DNA of 64,000 nt. It comes from Takakia lepidozioides. Taxonomy: Eukaryota; Streptophyta; Takakiopsida; Takakiales; Takakiaceae. The stretch is from contig CM060732.1 of NCBI GenBank assembly GCA_030704615.1, positions 41,709,053 to 41,773,052 of the forward strand, given 5' to 3'. The notes under the pieces are model-generated. The model saw only the letters and a program-made list of their open reading frames with translations, was not told the origin of the DNA and ran no database searches. The position numbers were made by a program, and so were the translations under genes. Positions 35,115-46,139 of the stretch are shown here, in pieces (the first letter of the stretch is position 1; the number at the start of each line of letters is the position of its first letter).

Positions 35115-36402
35115 AAAATTGCTTTAACTTGGTCTTTCGTGTGGGTGCAAATGCCGTGGTGCGGATGCTGAATCTGATTCAACCAGTAGTAAGTGGAGGT
35201 AGTTTACAAAGTTTTAATTCTGGACCGATTTGGCCGTGATCTTTTGAACCTTTGTAAGCATGGGATTAGTCTGTATCTTATGCTGGAGAATGAACGCCAA
35301 AATATCCCTGGTGTTCCTGCCATGTATTTTGCGCAACCATCGCCAGCCAATATCCAAAGAATAGTCTTGGATATGTCATGTGGGGTTTATGAAAGCTTTC
35401 ATCTCAACTTTGCTTCATCCCTTTCTTGGAGGAGCTTGTTGCGGGTACATTGACGACCAATTGCATTCAATGTGTTGCTATGGTTTGTGACCAATATCTT
35501 GAGTTTGTCACTCTTGAGAATGGGATGTTTCTCTAGCTCAGCCCCTTATTATGTACAGCTCAATGACCCAGCTGCACAAGAACAAGATGTGGAAGTTGTG
35601 GTAGAAAGCATTGCAAATCGGCTCTTCTCAATAATTCGTTGTGCAAGGTATGTGAACAAAGTCTCGTATTTTATCATAGTTCACATCAGGAAATACGGGG
35701 AGTTAAAGCTTGTTCAAAAGAGGAAATGGGCCAATGGCATTGTAGAGGAAGGGAGAGCAATTTGAATTGTGCATTGTGTCACGGGCCTCTACACGATATT
35801 TTTCTCTTGTCATGACGTAATTGCCAATGCTAATTATTTGAGTTTCATACCCTGGCAGATTCTTCTGTGTGTGTTTTTGTGACCATTCTTGGCCAGAATT
35901 ACCATCTATGTGTGACCCTAGTATATCACTGGAAGTGTTTGTTACAGATCTAACTAGAATTCATTGACGTTCACCACAAGAAGTCAGTTGTCATCAATCA
36001 CAGTGTAATTTATCTTGATGTTCCTTTGTGCCAGAGGTGGGCCAGCAGAGATGGTTGCATCCCTCCTTGACACTCGTCTCAGGGACCACAAAACAACCTT
36101 TTCACAGAAGCTGGACACTTTGGAACCTCTATCTGTGACCAGTCTTATGTCTCTTCGACCGAAACTTTGAGCTTTCTGGAGCATTGCAGGATATATGGAG
36201 CTACCGTCCACTGGTGCACGACATTCTGGGCATGAAACTGAATCGGGTTACCGTACAGTCAGAAGTTGTTGTCCCCACCTTGAGAGGGAATGGCGCAGGG
36301 AAATCCTATAAACTGGACGATGGGGATTCCTTTTGGGTGGGCAATGCATCTGCTCCCTTTCCAAGGGTGGCAGAGGAAGTTGAGACCCAGTTGAACAGGT
36401 AC
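35115..36402 (+). pseudogene. SLY1: SLY1-type SM protein (Sec1 family) gene fragment
   Basis: Pieces match the N-terminal third of SLY1, the SM protein that chaperones ER-Golgi SNARE assembly. They are 'VVRMLNLIQP' (about 35155-35185), 'YKVLILDRFGRDLL..HGISLYLMLENERQNIPGVPAMYF..PANIQRI..YESFHLNFASSL' (35193-35453), 'CDQYLEFVTLENGMF' then 'YVQLNDPAAQEQDVEVVVESIANRLFSII' (35487-35650), 'GPAEMVASLLDTRLRDHK' (36045-36090) and 'LCLFDRNFELSGALQDIWSYRPLVHDILGMKLN' to 'EEVETQLNR' (36140-36397). Frame breaks separate several pieces. The gene stops at 36.40 kb where the inverted duplication begins, so roughly two thirds of the protein is missing. Confidence 0.8.
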
Positions 36403-36409
36403 ATGTCTC

Positions 36410-37830
36410 TCTTACATCTTCCTTCAAGAGACCTCCTTGTGTCCGCAAGACTGCCAATTACTCGTCTGTTTGGTCGCACCGCCCCCTTATCATCGAAGTT
36501 TTCTCCAGTAAGTTTCCTGAACCAAACTAGGAAAGCCTGAAAATCGATTATTAAAAGAGGCTGTTAGTACTCACTACGGGTCCTGCAGTGACCGACTTTG
36601 ATTACCAGTTGAGTCTGCAATAATCGCACGAGACTTGCTCATAGCTCATAAAAGACTCCCTCTTCTTGTGAGAAAAACCAAATACAGACCAGAGAATGTG
36701 TGCCCCTCTCCCAGTGGACTGGTTATCAAGCATAGTCTCAAACGTCATACACCAAACAACGAGACAAACTATCAATCAGAAATGCCTTCCACTCGCCTTC
36801 CGTTTCAACTTGAGAGCTATAACAGAATGAATTGAAAGTATTTTAATTTGTCCAGAAAGGTAACCCCGGAATCAGCACACAGGTTACCGTGACAAAATTA
36901 GTGGGCATGATCGGAGACCATAACAGCATCAGACTGCATCGGTAAAACATCGGCCTGCCCTCTTGGTGTATCAGCAACTCAGCTTGCAAGATTCACCTTT
37001 ACTCACTACGTCGTCTACATAGAGTGTTTTGCAAGAAACAAAACATTGCAGAAAAAGCAGAGCCTGACTGGAGCCTGAGTGAGTGTGAAGTTGCGGAGGA
37101 TGGGACGCAACCTTGAGATAAGACTGAGTTCACACAAGATCTGCAGCACTGGGCAGATTACATATGGTCACCATAAAAAGTAGCATATTCCGTGTGATGT
37201 GTCCTAGTATAATTGAATCAGTTCTCCTTGCAAAAATCTGTGACTATCAGTAACCACTAATTCTCACTCATTGACAAAAAGACAAGGTATCACATGCCTG
37301 TTGGGCACCTCTACCAGTGAGCAGAACTCTCCGGATCATGGCCAACCTAGAAGTTTAAAAAGTTGAGCCTCAGACAGGTGGTTCCATTGATACATCTCAG
37401 GCTGAGTTTCACATGTTGAAATTTACTGTATCCAGGTTTAGCTGTTGAGGAAAAAAAGAAGATTTCAACCAAAAGCATCGTTGAACACCTGCATGCAAGC
37501 AGAGCTCTCTTCGTGGCCTACAATGCTGGCCAGTAAGTGGAACCCACCTCCAGTGGAGTAAGAGCTTTAGAGACATATATCTGATGGAAACTGTGCTGTG
37601 GTGTAAACATGCCTGAGTCCAATCTGTGCATTCTGTAGTTTTTGTTTTTCTTACAAATAAATTTTAAATATAAAAGAGGGGAAGTATCTTGGCCCTTCTT
37701 TTTGTAGTTTTTTTTTTTTTTTTGGTTGTAGTTCTGTAGTTCACTGCTTACCAGGGCCTCTGTCCCCTGTTTTAAAATAAAAAAAATAAGAAACTATCCC
37801 AATTGAATGTAGCAGCACATGACATATTGG
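36410..37830. repeat. Segmental duplication C, inverted arm
   Basis: Reverse complement of about 26980-28400, with scattered substitutions and small indels. Its left end truncates SLY1. Its right end, CAAATTGAATGTAGCAGCACATGACA, recurs near 41.45 kb together with AAGGCTGTTTTCAGGCAAA, so the original duplicated unit extended further. Confidence 0.75.
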
Positions 37831-37879
37831 ATAAATGTGAAGTTGAGAGACAACAAGGCTGTTTTCAGGCAAACTAGGG

Positions 37880-38215
37880 TAGCCTGTGCCGTTGGCCCAA
37901 GTGCAATCTCCTATGTATCCAAGTACGTGTCCCATGTCCATGCCCAAGTGCGACCTCTAGGATAGCCTCTGCCTTTGGCCCATGTGTGAAAAATTGAAAT
38001 CTAAAGCCAAGTGCAATTTCCTATGTATCTCCTATGTCGAGGCCCATCTAAGCCCAAGTGCAATCTTCTATGTCAAGTGTCCACTATCATCTTGGGCCAA
38101 GTGCGATATCCTATGTATCCAAGGGCGTCTCCTATGTCGAGGCCCATCTAAGCACAGTGTGCAATCTCCTATGTATCCAAGTATGTCTCCCATGTCAAGG
38201 CCCCATTTATTTATT
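37880..38215. repeat. Minisatellite with CCTATGTATCCAAGTACGTC units
   Basis: Imperfect units built from AAGTGCAATCTCCTATGTATCC and GTCTCCCATGTCAAGGCCCAT recur five or six times with variable length (roughly 45-65 bp). There is no coding potential of note. A few single units continue to about 38.37 kb. Confidence 0.55.
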
Positions 38216-39560
38216 TTCATGAATTTATTGAGTAATAATATCCAATTATTGATATATCTCCCATTTCTAGGGTAACCTGTGTCATTGGCCCACTTGTCCA
38301 ATGTCATCTAAGTCCAAATGCATTTCTTTTCCTTGTTAGGGTAGCCTTTGTCGTTGGTCCAATGTCATCTAAGTGTCATCTAAGTAAGCTTTTTTTCCAC
38401 AAAGCCTACGACCAGATGTGAACAGGAGACTTTCCCTTGATATCTCTCTTGTCGGGCCCAACCATTGTCCTAGGAATGCCCACTTTGGCATTTTTTCCAT
38501 TTTCTCTGAATTTCCAACGACCAAAAGTACTTGGAATTCCGTATCTCCCACACCGCATGTCCAAAAGTCCTGAGACCAAGCCCGTGCACCCCTCCTCGTC
38601 GCCAGAGCCGGGGCCATGCGGTTTGGGACATCTCAAATCTACAAAACAAAAACAAACAAAACAAAACAAAACAGTCGTCTCGCTTCATATATTGATTGTG
38701 CAGAGACAAATAGTAAGGGATCCTCATTAAAAAAATGGCCTCCTTGAAGGGCCCCTTGAAACCTGGACTACCTTAGGTGCTTTGGGATCAAAGAGAAGAT
38801 ATGATTCTGTGTCAGGCGCCAGTCTGACCTCCATCAAGCCCTCCAGCTCTTGTGAGAGCCAACTGCCGCCCACCTGACAGGAGATTTTTCACTCCAGCTG
38901 TCACCGCACTCATAGATTCTCTCAAACACCTCGAGATCTGTAAATTCTGCAATGGAAGTTGTATTGATAGATCAAGGGGTGTGACTCTCCCTTATTGGCC
39001 CCAAGGAGGGAAGTTCTTCCCCGAGTTGCAAAATCACAATTCATCCTCATGTGAGTCAACTTGCTGAGAAAGCCACAATTTTGCCCAGTTTTCCCTCCCA
39101 ACCCCTGGACTGAGTTACAAGGTTACTACCCTGCATAGCTTACAATGAATCTCTACATGACAGGATACATTCTTGGCAACACGTCTTCAACCCTGAATGT
39201 CATAGGCAAGCAAAACCAAAAGGAAGAGAAGAAATATCGCCTGATTTGAGGCTAATGTATAGGAGGGGCACGCAGACTAAAAGGACAATCACAGGCACGG
39301 ACAATAAATCCTGAAACTGAGATAGTCAAAGAGATGAATTTGTCCAAAACTTTCAAAACGTCACGTGGGTCATAATTCAGAAAATAAACTCTCTGGATCC
39401 AACTGGGCAGAGAAAATGACCTTTAAAGAGAGTCCTAAGAGGTTTCAATTACATTTGTAGAAATGAGAAACTTTTCAAACTGAGTAGGAGAGGGAGAGGT
39501 GACCATCCGGAGTAAAAGCAAAACACAAGGATGCTGCACCTGCCGATCAAGTCCACTCCC
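38215..39560. other. Intergenic, no gene seen
   Basis: It contains a CAAAA-rich tract (about 38640-38672), which may be the tail of an old retroposon, and short ORFs on both strands without recognisable similarity. No RNA gene was seen. Confidence 0.35.
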
Positions 39561-39566
39561 ATAGCA

Positions 39567-41073
39567 TCATTTTGGGGCCCATTGATTCTTCATGACGCGG
39601 ATAGGTGTCCCATAGGGCGTGCTGATGAGCCCAAAGGCAATGCCGAGCCTCTCACCATAGTAGGCAAGAAAAAATTCTATTTGCTCCTCCTCAACATCAT
39701 GTAAAACAAAGTGTGTGTCAGGCACATACCCGGCCTCCTTCATGTGCCCAGACAATCACTTCAGCTCAGCATGGATTTCCTCAATTTGTGGATGTAATTT
39801 GTATTCTACACTGAATGAATGCACCTGATTGTGGACCTCAATACAACTGCGCCCTGGCTCCTTTCTGACACCTCTGGCCTCCACCATTTTCCTCACTATT
39901 GCTTTATCGTCCCACCTGCCAGCTGCTGCATGGATGTTTGAGAGCAATACATAAGCTGATGAGTCCTTTGGATCACACTCCAGAATCTTCTTTGGCTCTC
40001 GTTCTGCCATCTCAACATGATAGGCACCAAGCAAGGCCCCTCACACCAAAGCACCTGCTTCAATTGGCGTTTTATTAATAAATTCTTCTGCCTCGTCGAA
40101 TGATCGCCCTGCAGGCCAAGGTCCACCAGGCAGCCAAAATGCTCCACTGTAGGAGTGAGGCCATAGTCTCGACTCATTGGATTGAAATAGTGACTGCCTT
40201 CCTCCACTAGGCCTGCATGTAGCCAGAGAAGAGATATAAAACTAATATTGTTTGGCTTCATACCATCATGTTGCATTTGATCAAATAGCTGCAGGGCCTT
40301 CCTACCATACTCGTGCTGAGCACACCCTATAATCATTGCACTCCATGAGACCACGTCTCGCTCAGCCATATTGTTGAACACTAGACGGGCCTCCCACATT
40401 TGGCACATGTAACAAGGGCAGTCTTCAACTTAATATATGACGGATTTCCAGCTTTGACAATGATCTCTTTGTCCTTCTGCAGGGCGGCACAAGCATTGAG
40501 AACACAAATTATGAACGTGACTCTGTCGGGCATCACACCTTCCTCTTGGATTGTATCATAGATTTTAATGGCCTCTGTGCCACAACCCTACTGGGCATAT
40601 CCTGCTATCACGACGTTCTAGGAAACCACATCCCGTTCAGCCATTTGATCAAATACTTTTAGTGCATCCTTCGTGCTCCCATATTTGGCATACATTTCGA
40701 CCAGGGTAGTCTCCAGAAAGATGTCTCGCAAAAATCCAGCTTTGATGATGTGAGCATGGGCCTCTTCACCCTTTTCCAGGCCCTCTAGCCTACCACACGC
40801 ATTGGGCACACACGTAACCGTGACCCTGCCGGGCATCACCTCTGCCTGTTGCATTTGGTCATAGATCTCAAGAGCCTCCATTCCACACCCATGTTGAGCA
40901 TATCCTGCGATCATGGTGTTCCAGGAGACCACATTTCGTTGAGCCATATTCTCGAACACTTGCCGCGCATGCTGCAGGCTCCCGCAGTTGGCATACATGG
41001 CCAAAATCCAGCTTTGAGGATGCCACCATGGACGTCTTTGGCACAGACGATGACGATGGAGTGAGCCCCTCAC
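39567..41073 (-). pseudogene. PPR protein with E and partial DYW region, pseudogene
   Basis: Leftward reading from 41.07 kb gives PLS-type PPR repeats: 'MYANCGSLQHARQVFENMAQRNVVSWNTMIAGYAQHG', 'HIIKAGFLRDIFLETTLVEMYAKYGSTKDALKVF', and more to 40.0 kb. E-motif text follows (PRDYGLTPTVEHFGCLVDL-like, about 40190), then E+ (AAGRWDDKAIVRKMVEARGVRKEPGRSCIEV) and the start of a DYW domain ([24 protein letters not shown], about 39640). A stop at about 40620, several frameshifts and loss of the CxxCH zinc motif and the DYW end show that it is dead. Such proteins are organelle RNA-editing factors. Confidence 0.8.
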
Positions 41074-41224
41074 AAAGGCAGCATTTATTTCCTTGTGTTC
41101 CTCACAAAGCTAGACACAGGGTCGATGGGCACTGAGCAAGCAATGCCTTACGAGTACATTCGTACATTCTCTCTGTATCTGTCGGACCATAAGAGGGCTC
41201 AACACTCAACACCTCCACGAAAAT

Positions 41225-41426
41225 CTGAAAACTCGAGAACTTATTTTCGGGCTTTTCGGGCAGTCCAGGCAGGTTCTTAAGAAAAACGTCAGACGATGAC
41301 GTGGCTGAATATGACGACGTGGCGAAGATGACGTGGCTAGATATGACGACGTGGCTATGATGACGTGGCACTATGGCATTCTCTCTCTACGCTAAACTAG
41401 TCTCCGACCTTCGGTCGTCACTAGAA
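41225..41426. repeat. Dispersed hairpin element with 32-bp ACGTGGC repeats, copy 1
   Basis: ACGTGGC occurs five times at 41299, 41317, 41331, 41349 and 41363, spaced 18/14/18/14 bp, so the unit is 32 bp with two motifs. One end carries the hairpin CGACC-TTC-GGTCG (near 41405-41418) next to CTAG. A second copy lies inverted at 55986-56146. TGACGTGG is a strong bZIP binding core. Confidence 0.6.
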
Positions 41427-41429
41427 TAA

Positions 41430-42160
41430 AAATAAAACACCGTCCAAATTGAATGTAGCAGCACATGACACATTGGATAATGTGAAGTTGAGAGACAACA
41501 AGGCTGTTTTCAGGCAAATTGTGCAGAGAAATAGTAAAGGGATGTACATGCCAAACGTAGGCATCAAAGTAGACTGGTTTTATTTTGGGATCTGATTACA
41601 AAGTAGGGTTCTTCAACCTCAAATAGTCAAGAGCTAAACATCACTAATCCCAAGGCATCTTACCATGTCCAGGTGAATGTCACACTCGGTTTATGCAAAG
41701 CCAGTGGGAGCCCAGTACACTTTGAGCTCCAATTTGAGTAACAGGCAATGTTCAGATAGCCATAGCCACATCCTAGGTAGAAGAAGTATGACCCCCACAA
41801 CCTGCTGGCCTCATTACAATCCAGACCAAGCCAGAAAGCAGACGAAGGTAGTCGACACATCACAATCCTTGACAGACCCCATGAAGGTCTGAAACAAGTA
41901 AGTTCACAGAACCCAACAAGTTTATTTCCGGTACAACATTTTCCTGACAAGGGATGCCTCCCAGTCAAGCCATCATGCTAGCCTTCCACTGAATCACAAG
42001 GACAAACTATTGACTCCTACAAAGACAGGTCTGGGCACATAGGCCTTGACGTCCACATTTCATCTGTTGCTAGATTAACAGCTACTGTGTTTGGGCAACT
42101 CAATACACTGACCTACAGTGTGAACCTTGCATCCCAAGATCATGTTGCTGAATCCAGCAG
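41430..42160. other. Intergenic with a scrap of duplication C
   Basis: The stretch 41440-41525 matches the outer edge of the inverted arm at 37.79-37.87 kb. The rest has no supportable gene. Confidence 0.4.
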
Positions 42161-42166
42161 TGGCAG

Positions 42167-43614
42167 GGGGATCCTGCGACCGGTTTTCCTTCGCACATGG
42201 AACTCATCCATACCTTCGAGGCCTCTGGTCGGACGATGGTGGGCTTCATTAGTCTCGCAGTTCCATGCTGGGGACTGCACCGAATACCGCAAGTAGCCCT
42301 CGAAGGCCTCATTCACACGGGCGTCTTTGTCGCTACCAGAGGCATCACAGGACCCGTCACGGACTATTGCCGCAGTGCGCCGCTGAGGAACGATGCCGAC
42401 CGTTGTGCTTTCTGGAATATCAACATTTATCGCCCGTGAGGGATGATGATTGCTGACTGTGTGTGTGCCAGCAAAGTAACACAAAATGTTTGCTAGTTTC
42501 TTGCATACTAGTGTCAGGGCGAGTCTGTGGGTCATGCGGACGGACCATCACGCACCTGCTCTCTAATAAACTCTGTGATTTGGTACTCCATTTGATTCAA
42601 TGAAACGGATACATTTCCATTTGCAACCTCCTGTGTTATCTTTCAATGTTGTCAATAACGTTCGTGTATCATCTTCCTCATTTCTGGTAAAGTTCATGGA
42701 ACCAACATTCCTAACTTTGCAGTTAGTCATTGCTTGAATTACTGCTGATAAAGCTATCTTCCCTATCCATGGCTGTTGCAGCCTTTAATCAGGCGGCCAT
42801 TCATGAACCCTTCTTTCTTTGTTCCTGAGTGCTCAGTATTTGCTTTTGGGCTGCTTGTGGAGGGTCCTCTCTCTGTCTTGTTTCGTGCTTTCACTGCTCC
42901 ATACCTGATGACGACGGCGACAGTATCCAGGGCTTCCAGCAGGACGGACATGGTTATACCTTGAGGGCATCACAACAAAAGCAGTAGCTAGAGGTGTGTC
43001 TGTTGTAACGAACCTGGCAGATCGGCAGATGAGTCGGCCAATTCTTCATCTCTCTCAGGCCCGTACCAGCTGGAATGCTCTTAGCAGTGCTTCCTTGTCA
43101 GTGGGAAGTGAAACAATCCCCAGAGTACTCACACTAATTGCTTGCCCTCTTTTGTTATGCATACGAAATCAATAACCGACGTCCGGTATAACTCCGTCGG
43201 GCAAATTAGCCTGCCCATTGATCTGAAAAAAAATACGTTCCGTCCGCACGGCCGATCAAAGAGATATCGTATGCCTGCTCGATAAAATGGTTCAGGATGT
43301 GGGTGGACATAATGAAAGATACTCTGTACAACTGGTCAAACTGTTGGCGAGTTATATTTTGTCGAGTTAAACGAGTTCTGCTTAAACTCCTCAAAGCTGC
43401 TGCTATGCACCTTCAATTCGGGAACTCTGCCGGGTTCCGCAGAATTCAGCCGATCCATGGTGAACTCCCTCTCCTCCCAGCTCCGTTCACTCCCATGTTT
43501 CTGTACGCTGGCCCCGCGGACGAGATGAGGCCCATCTGGGCCCTGTGCACTTGGTGCTAGTGCTGAAGCAAAGCAGACACAAAGCAGGGCCAACAAAAGT
43601 TGTACGTTTGCCAT
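42167..43614. pseudogene. Secreted-protein gene, second copy, split by inversion
   Basis: The N-terminal half is leftward (43614 down to about 43172): signal peptide MANVQLLLALLCVCF and the block 'LYRVSFIMSTHILNHFIEQAYDISLIGRADGTYFF', in two frames. The C-terminal half is rightward (42190-42439): 'MELIHTFEASGRTMVGFISLAVP..HRIPQVALEGLIHTGVFVATRGITGPVTDYCRSAPLRND'. Between them lie about 480 bp of unrelated sequence. Relative to the intact gene at 30 kb, the downstream half plus its 3' flank (to about 42690) has been flipped, with the break near GGATCCTGCG (42167). This copy cannot make the full protein. Confidence 0.8.
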
Positions 43615-44694
43615 AATGAACTTCGATAGCGCTTCAATTGCTGCTGGAAGCTGCCGATATTCAATCGCCACTGAGTTTGTGATCACTTCCTGTACCTGTA
43701 GACATAGTCAAGGTGGTTGAGTGAGTATGGAGAGCATGCATGGAACGTATGGGCGTGCTAAGTGATCCACCATCCATAGGTAGCGCTCATAATCTGTTAT
43801 CCTCCTTCTTTCAGTCATTCCATTTGTGCTGCTGGATGGGCTGTGTAGCTAGTTCTACTTGTTGGAATTCAGCTAATAGGTTTGGACACTTCTATACAGA
43901 ATCAAGGATTAGAGATCATATACTGTAACAAAACGCACAACTACACGATGATTAAAAAATATCTAGCCGGAATGTGCAACAGTACAACACAAGAATGTAT
44001 GCAATATTACATAAGGTAGAGCGAGCATATACACAAGCTGTCTACCACTGTGCAGTAGGCGACTGGAAATCCAGGGAAGGAAGGAAATCCAGTGAAGGAA
44101 GAACTAGGGTCCAAATCCATGTTATCAAGGGACAGGAACGTAGAGAGCAAGGGGATGCCAACTCACCAACCAAGTCCACCTCCCTCTAACCACGCCCGTC
44201 AAGCAGAATACCACAATGACCTGCAGCACCCAAATCAGATGAAGACTTGCCAGTGAGCTGCTGGCTTTTATAGCAGCTGTCTCTTCCCTGTCTCTCTGCC
44301 CCCGAGACCACTATGGCAAGATTCTCGGCATTCCCGCTTCTCGGAAAAATGGAAAAAATGGAGACTATGTAACCGTCCATCGAAAGGTCCCATTAATAGT
44401 ATAGCTCACACGCACTGCTGATCGAGGCTGCTCTGCACATCTTGGGGGAGTGAATATCGTGAATATCCCAAGAATTTGGGGTGGAAGATTCTCGGACGTC
44501 CTCTATTATTTATGGAATTGTGTGTGACGAGTTGATGACTCGTAGCATATACTGGAATAACTCGTCAGGAGACGTGTTACCGTCAAGCGATGACTGATCT
44601 GTCACCTCGACAGGAGGGTGGCCTCCCTTATATTAACTTCTGAGAGCTGCTAGAGCGGACCCGGTCCCTCTCTTGTCCTTGGCAGCCTCTTTTT
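43172..44694. repeat. Segmental duplication D, copy 2 (direct part)
   Basis: Similar to 30.23-31.92 kb, including the upstream TATA region (44273-44284) and the divergent promoter-like CCTTATATTAAC (44626-44637). Many indels show that it is older than the LTRs of the copia element beside it. Confidence 0.7.
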
Positions 44695-44699
44695 AATTG

Positions 44700-45530
44700 T
44701 GTTACTATCAGCTGATCATTCTTCCACTTACGATCGCGGGACTCGTTCAATTGGGCTGCTGCTTTACAACTAGATAGCTCTAGAACGCAATCGATACTGA
44801 CTTAGTTTTCATTCTATTACTATGTTGTATGTATTGCTATATTGTTGACAGTTGTATTGTTGTCGTTCTATTTACTCAGACGCCGCAGCTTACAGAAAGG
44901 AGGCCACATGTTGCAGTGCTTGCTCTGCAGGGGTGTCTAAATCATGTAGAGTTGAGCTGCTACATTGGAATCGAAATTCCCCTAGTAACTCGGGCAGATC
45001 CACTAGCAACTTCTGTAGATGTATGGTAAATAGATCTGCGCTAGATTGGAGAAAGTTATCGGTCGAACAAACAAAATGTTGTTCAACCGATGTTCCTTGA
45101 TGTTGATTGCGCTTTGATGTGGATTGGGCTTTGAATCCGACTCTCAGTGTGCTTACGAAATTGGAGCTGGGCCGCAATGACATGTGCAGGGATCTCCCTT
45201 TTCGAGCACATTCACTAGCTTAATTTTGTGCCTATGGTGCCCTACGTTGTCTAGAACAATCTGCAAGAACATACAACACTCGTGCATGATCCTTTACAGC
45301 TCAATGACGATGATTGTCTTTCTCTGAGTGTGAATATGGCATGCGATCTAGCCTCTCAGACAGATGTGGATTGACCTGGACAGACTGCACCTAGGTCGCC
45401 AATTGTCGAGGGTACGTGTTCATGTTACAACCCAGGAGCTACAATGCTTCGGGACAGAACGAGATCGAAACATGCACTAGATACTCCAAAAGTGATACTC
45501 TCAATTGAAGAATCTCGTCAGTGATCTCAT
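44700..45530. other. Intergenic, no gene seen
   Basis: There are short ORFs only, none with recognisable similarity. The region borders the copia element; the 5 bp before it are CTCAT. Confidence 0.4.
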
Positions 45531-45857
45531 TGTTGGAATTCGACAGAGAATAGAGATAAAAGATGAACTGATTACTGAGAACTCTCCACCCAACCATAGG
45601 ACCACAACAAGCTGTGTCCACCCTCCGAGCTCTCCCTATTTATATTCAAAGTCTAATCCAGAAATAGCTGAGATAACTATAGCATAACTCCATGCTTTTA
45701 CTTATGTTATCTCCACCTGCTATTATGGTACAATGACTTGAGTCACTAATAATTGAGGCTAACTTTAGCTATCTTTTAGCTAACCGAGGCTTATCTCTAT
45801 TGTTGACTGTGACTTGTCAGTATGTCTGGTTGTAGATATGTTTAATTACTTCCAACA
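45531..45857 (-). repeat. Copia 3' LTR
   Basis: 327 bp, TG...CA ends with the inverted terminal TGTTGGAA/TTCCAACA. Contains CTATTTATATTC, which read with the element gives a TATA-like GAATATAAATAG. Confidence 0.9.
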
Positions 45858-46139
45858 CTCTCACTCAATTAAACCATATCATTGAGCTACTTCGTTTGTC
45901 TTTGGAGAAGAGACACCAAGTAAGGTTGAACATTTCATGTGTTTTGTTTGTGGTAGACTTTTCATCAAAACATCCGCAACCATATCTCCTGTATCACAAT
46001 AGATCATCTTGATCTCTCCCTTGCATACAACTTCCCATATGTAGTGATGTTGCACTTCAATGTGCTTCGTCCTTGAATGATATTTCGGATTCTGACTCAG
46101 TGCAATCGCACTTTGATTGTCACAATAGAGAGTTATAGG

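Noticed and set aside
41400-41426. Helitron 3' end (hairpin followed by CTAG)
   Set aside because: The homology between the two copies continues past CTAG into TTTAGCGTAGAG, so this cannot be the element terminus; no insertion between A and T can be shown.
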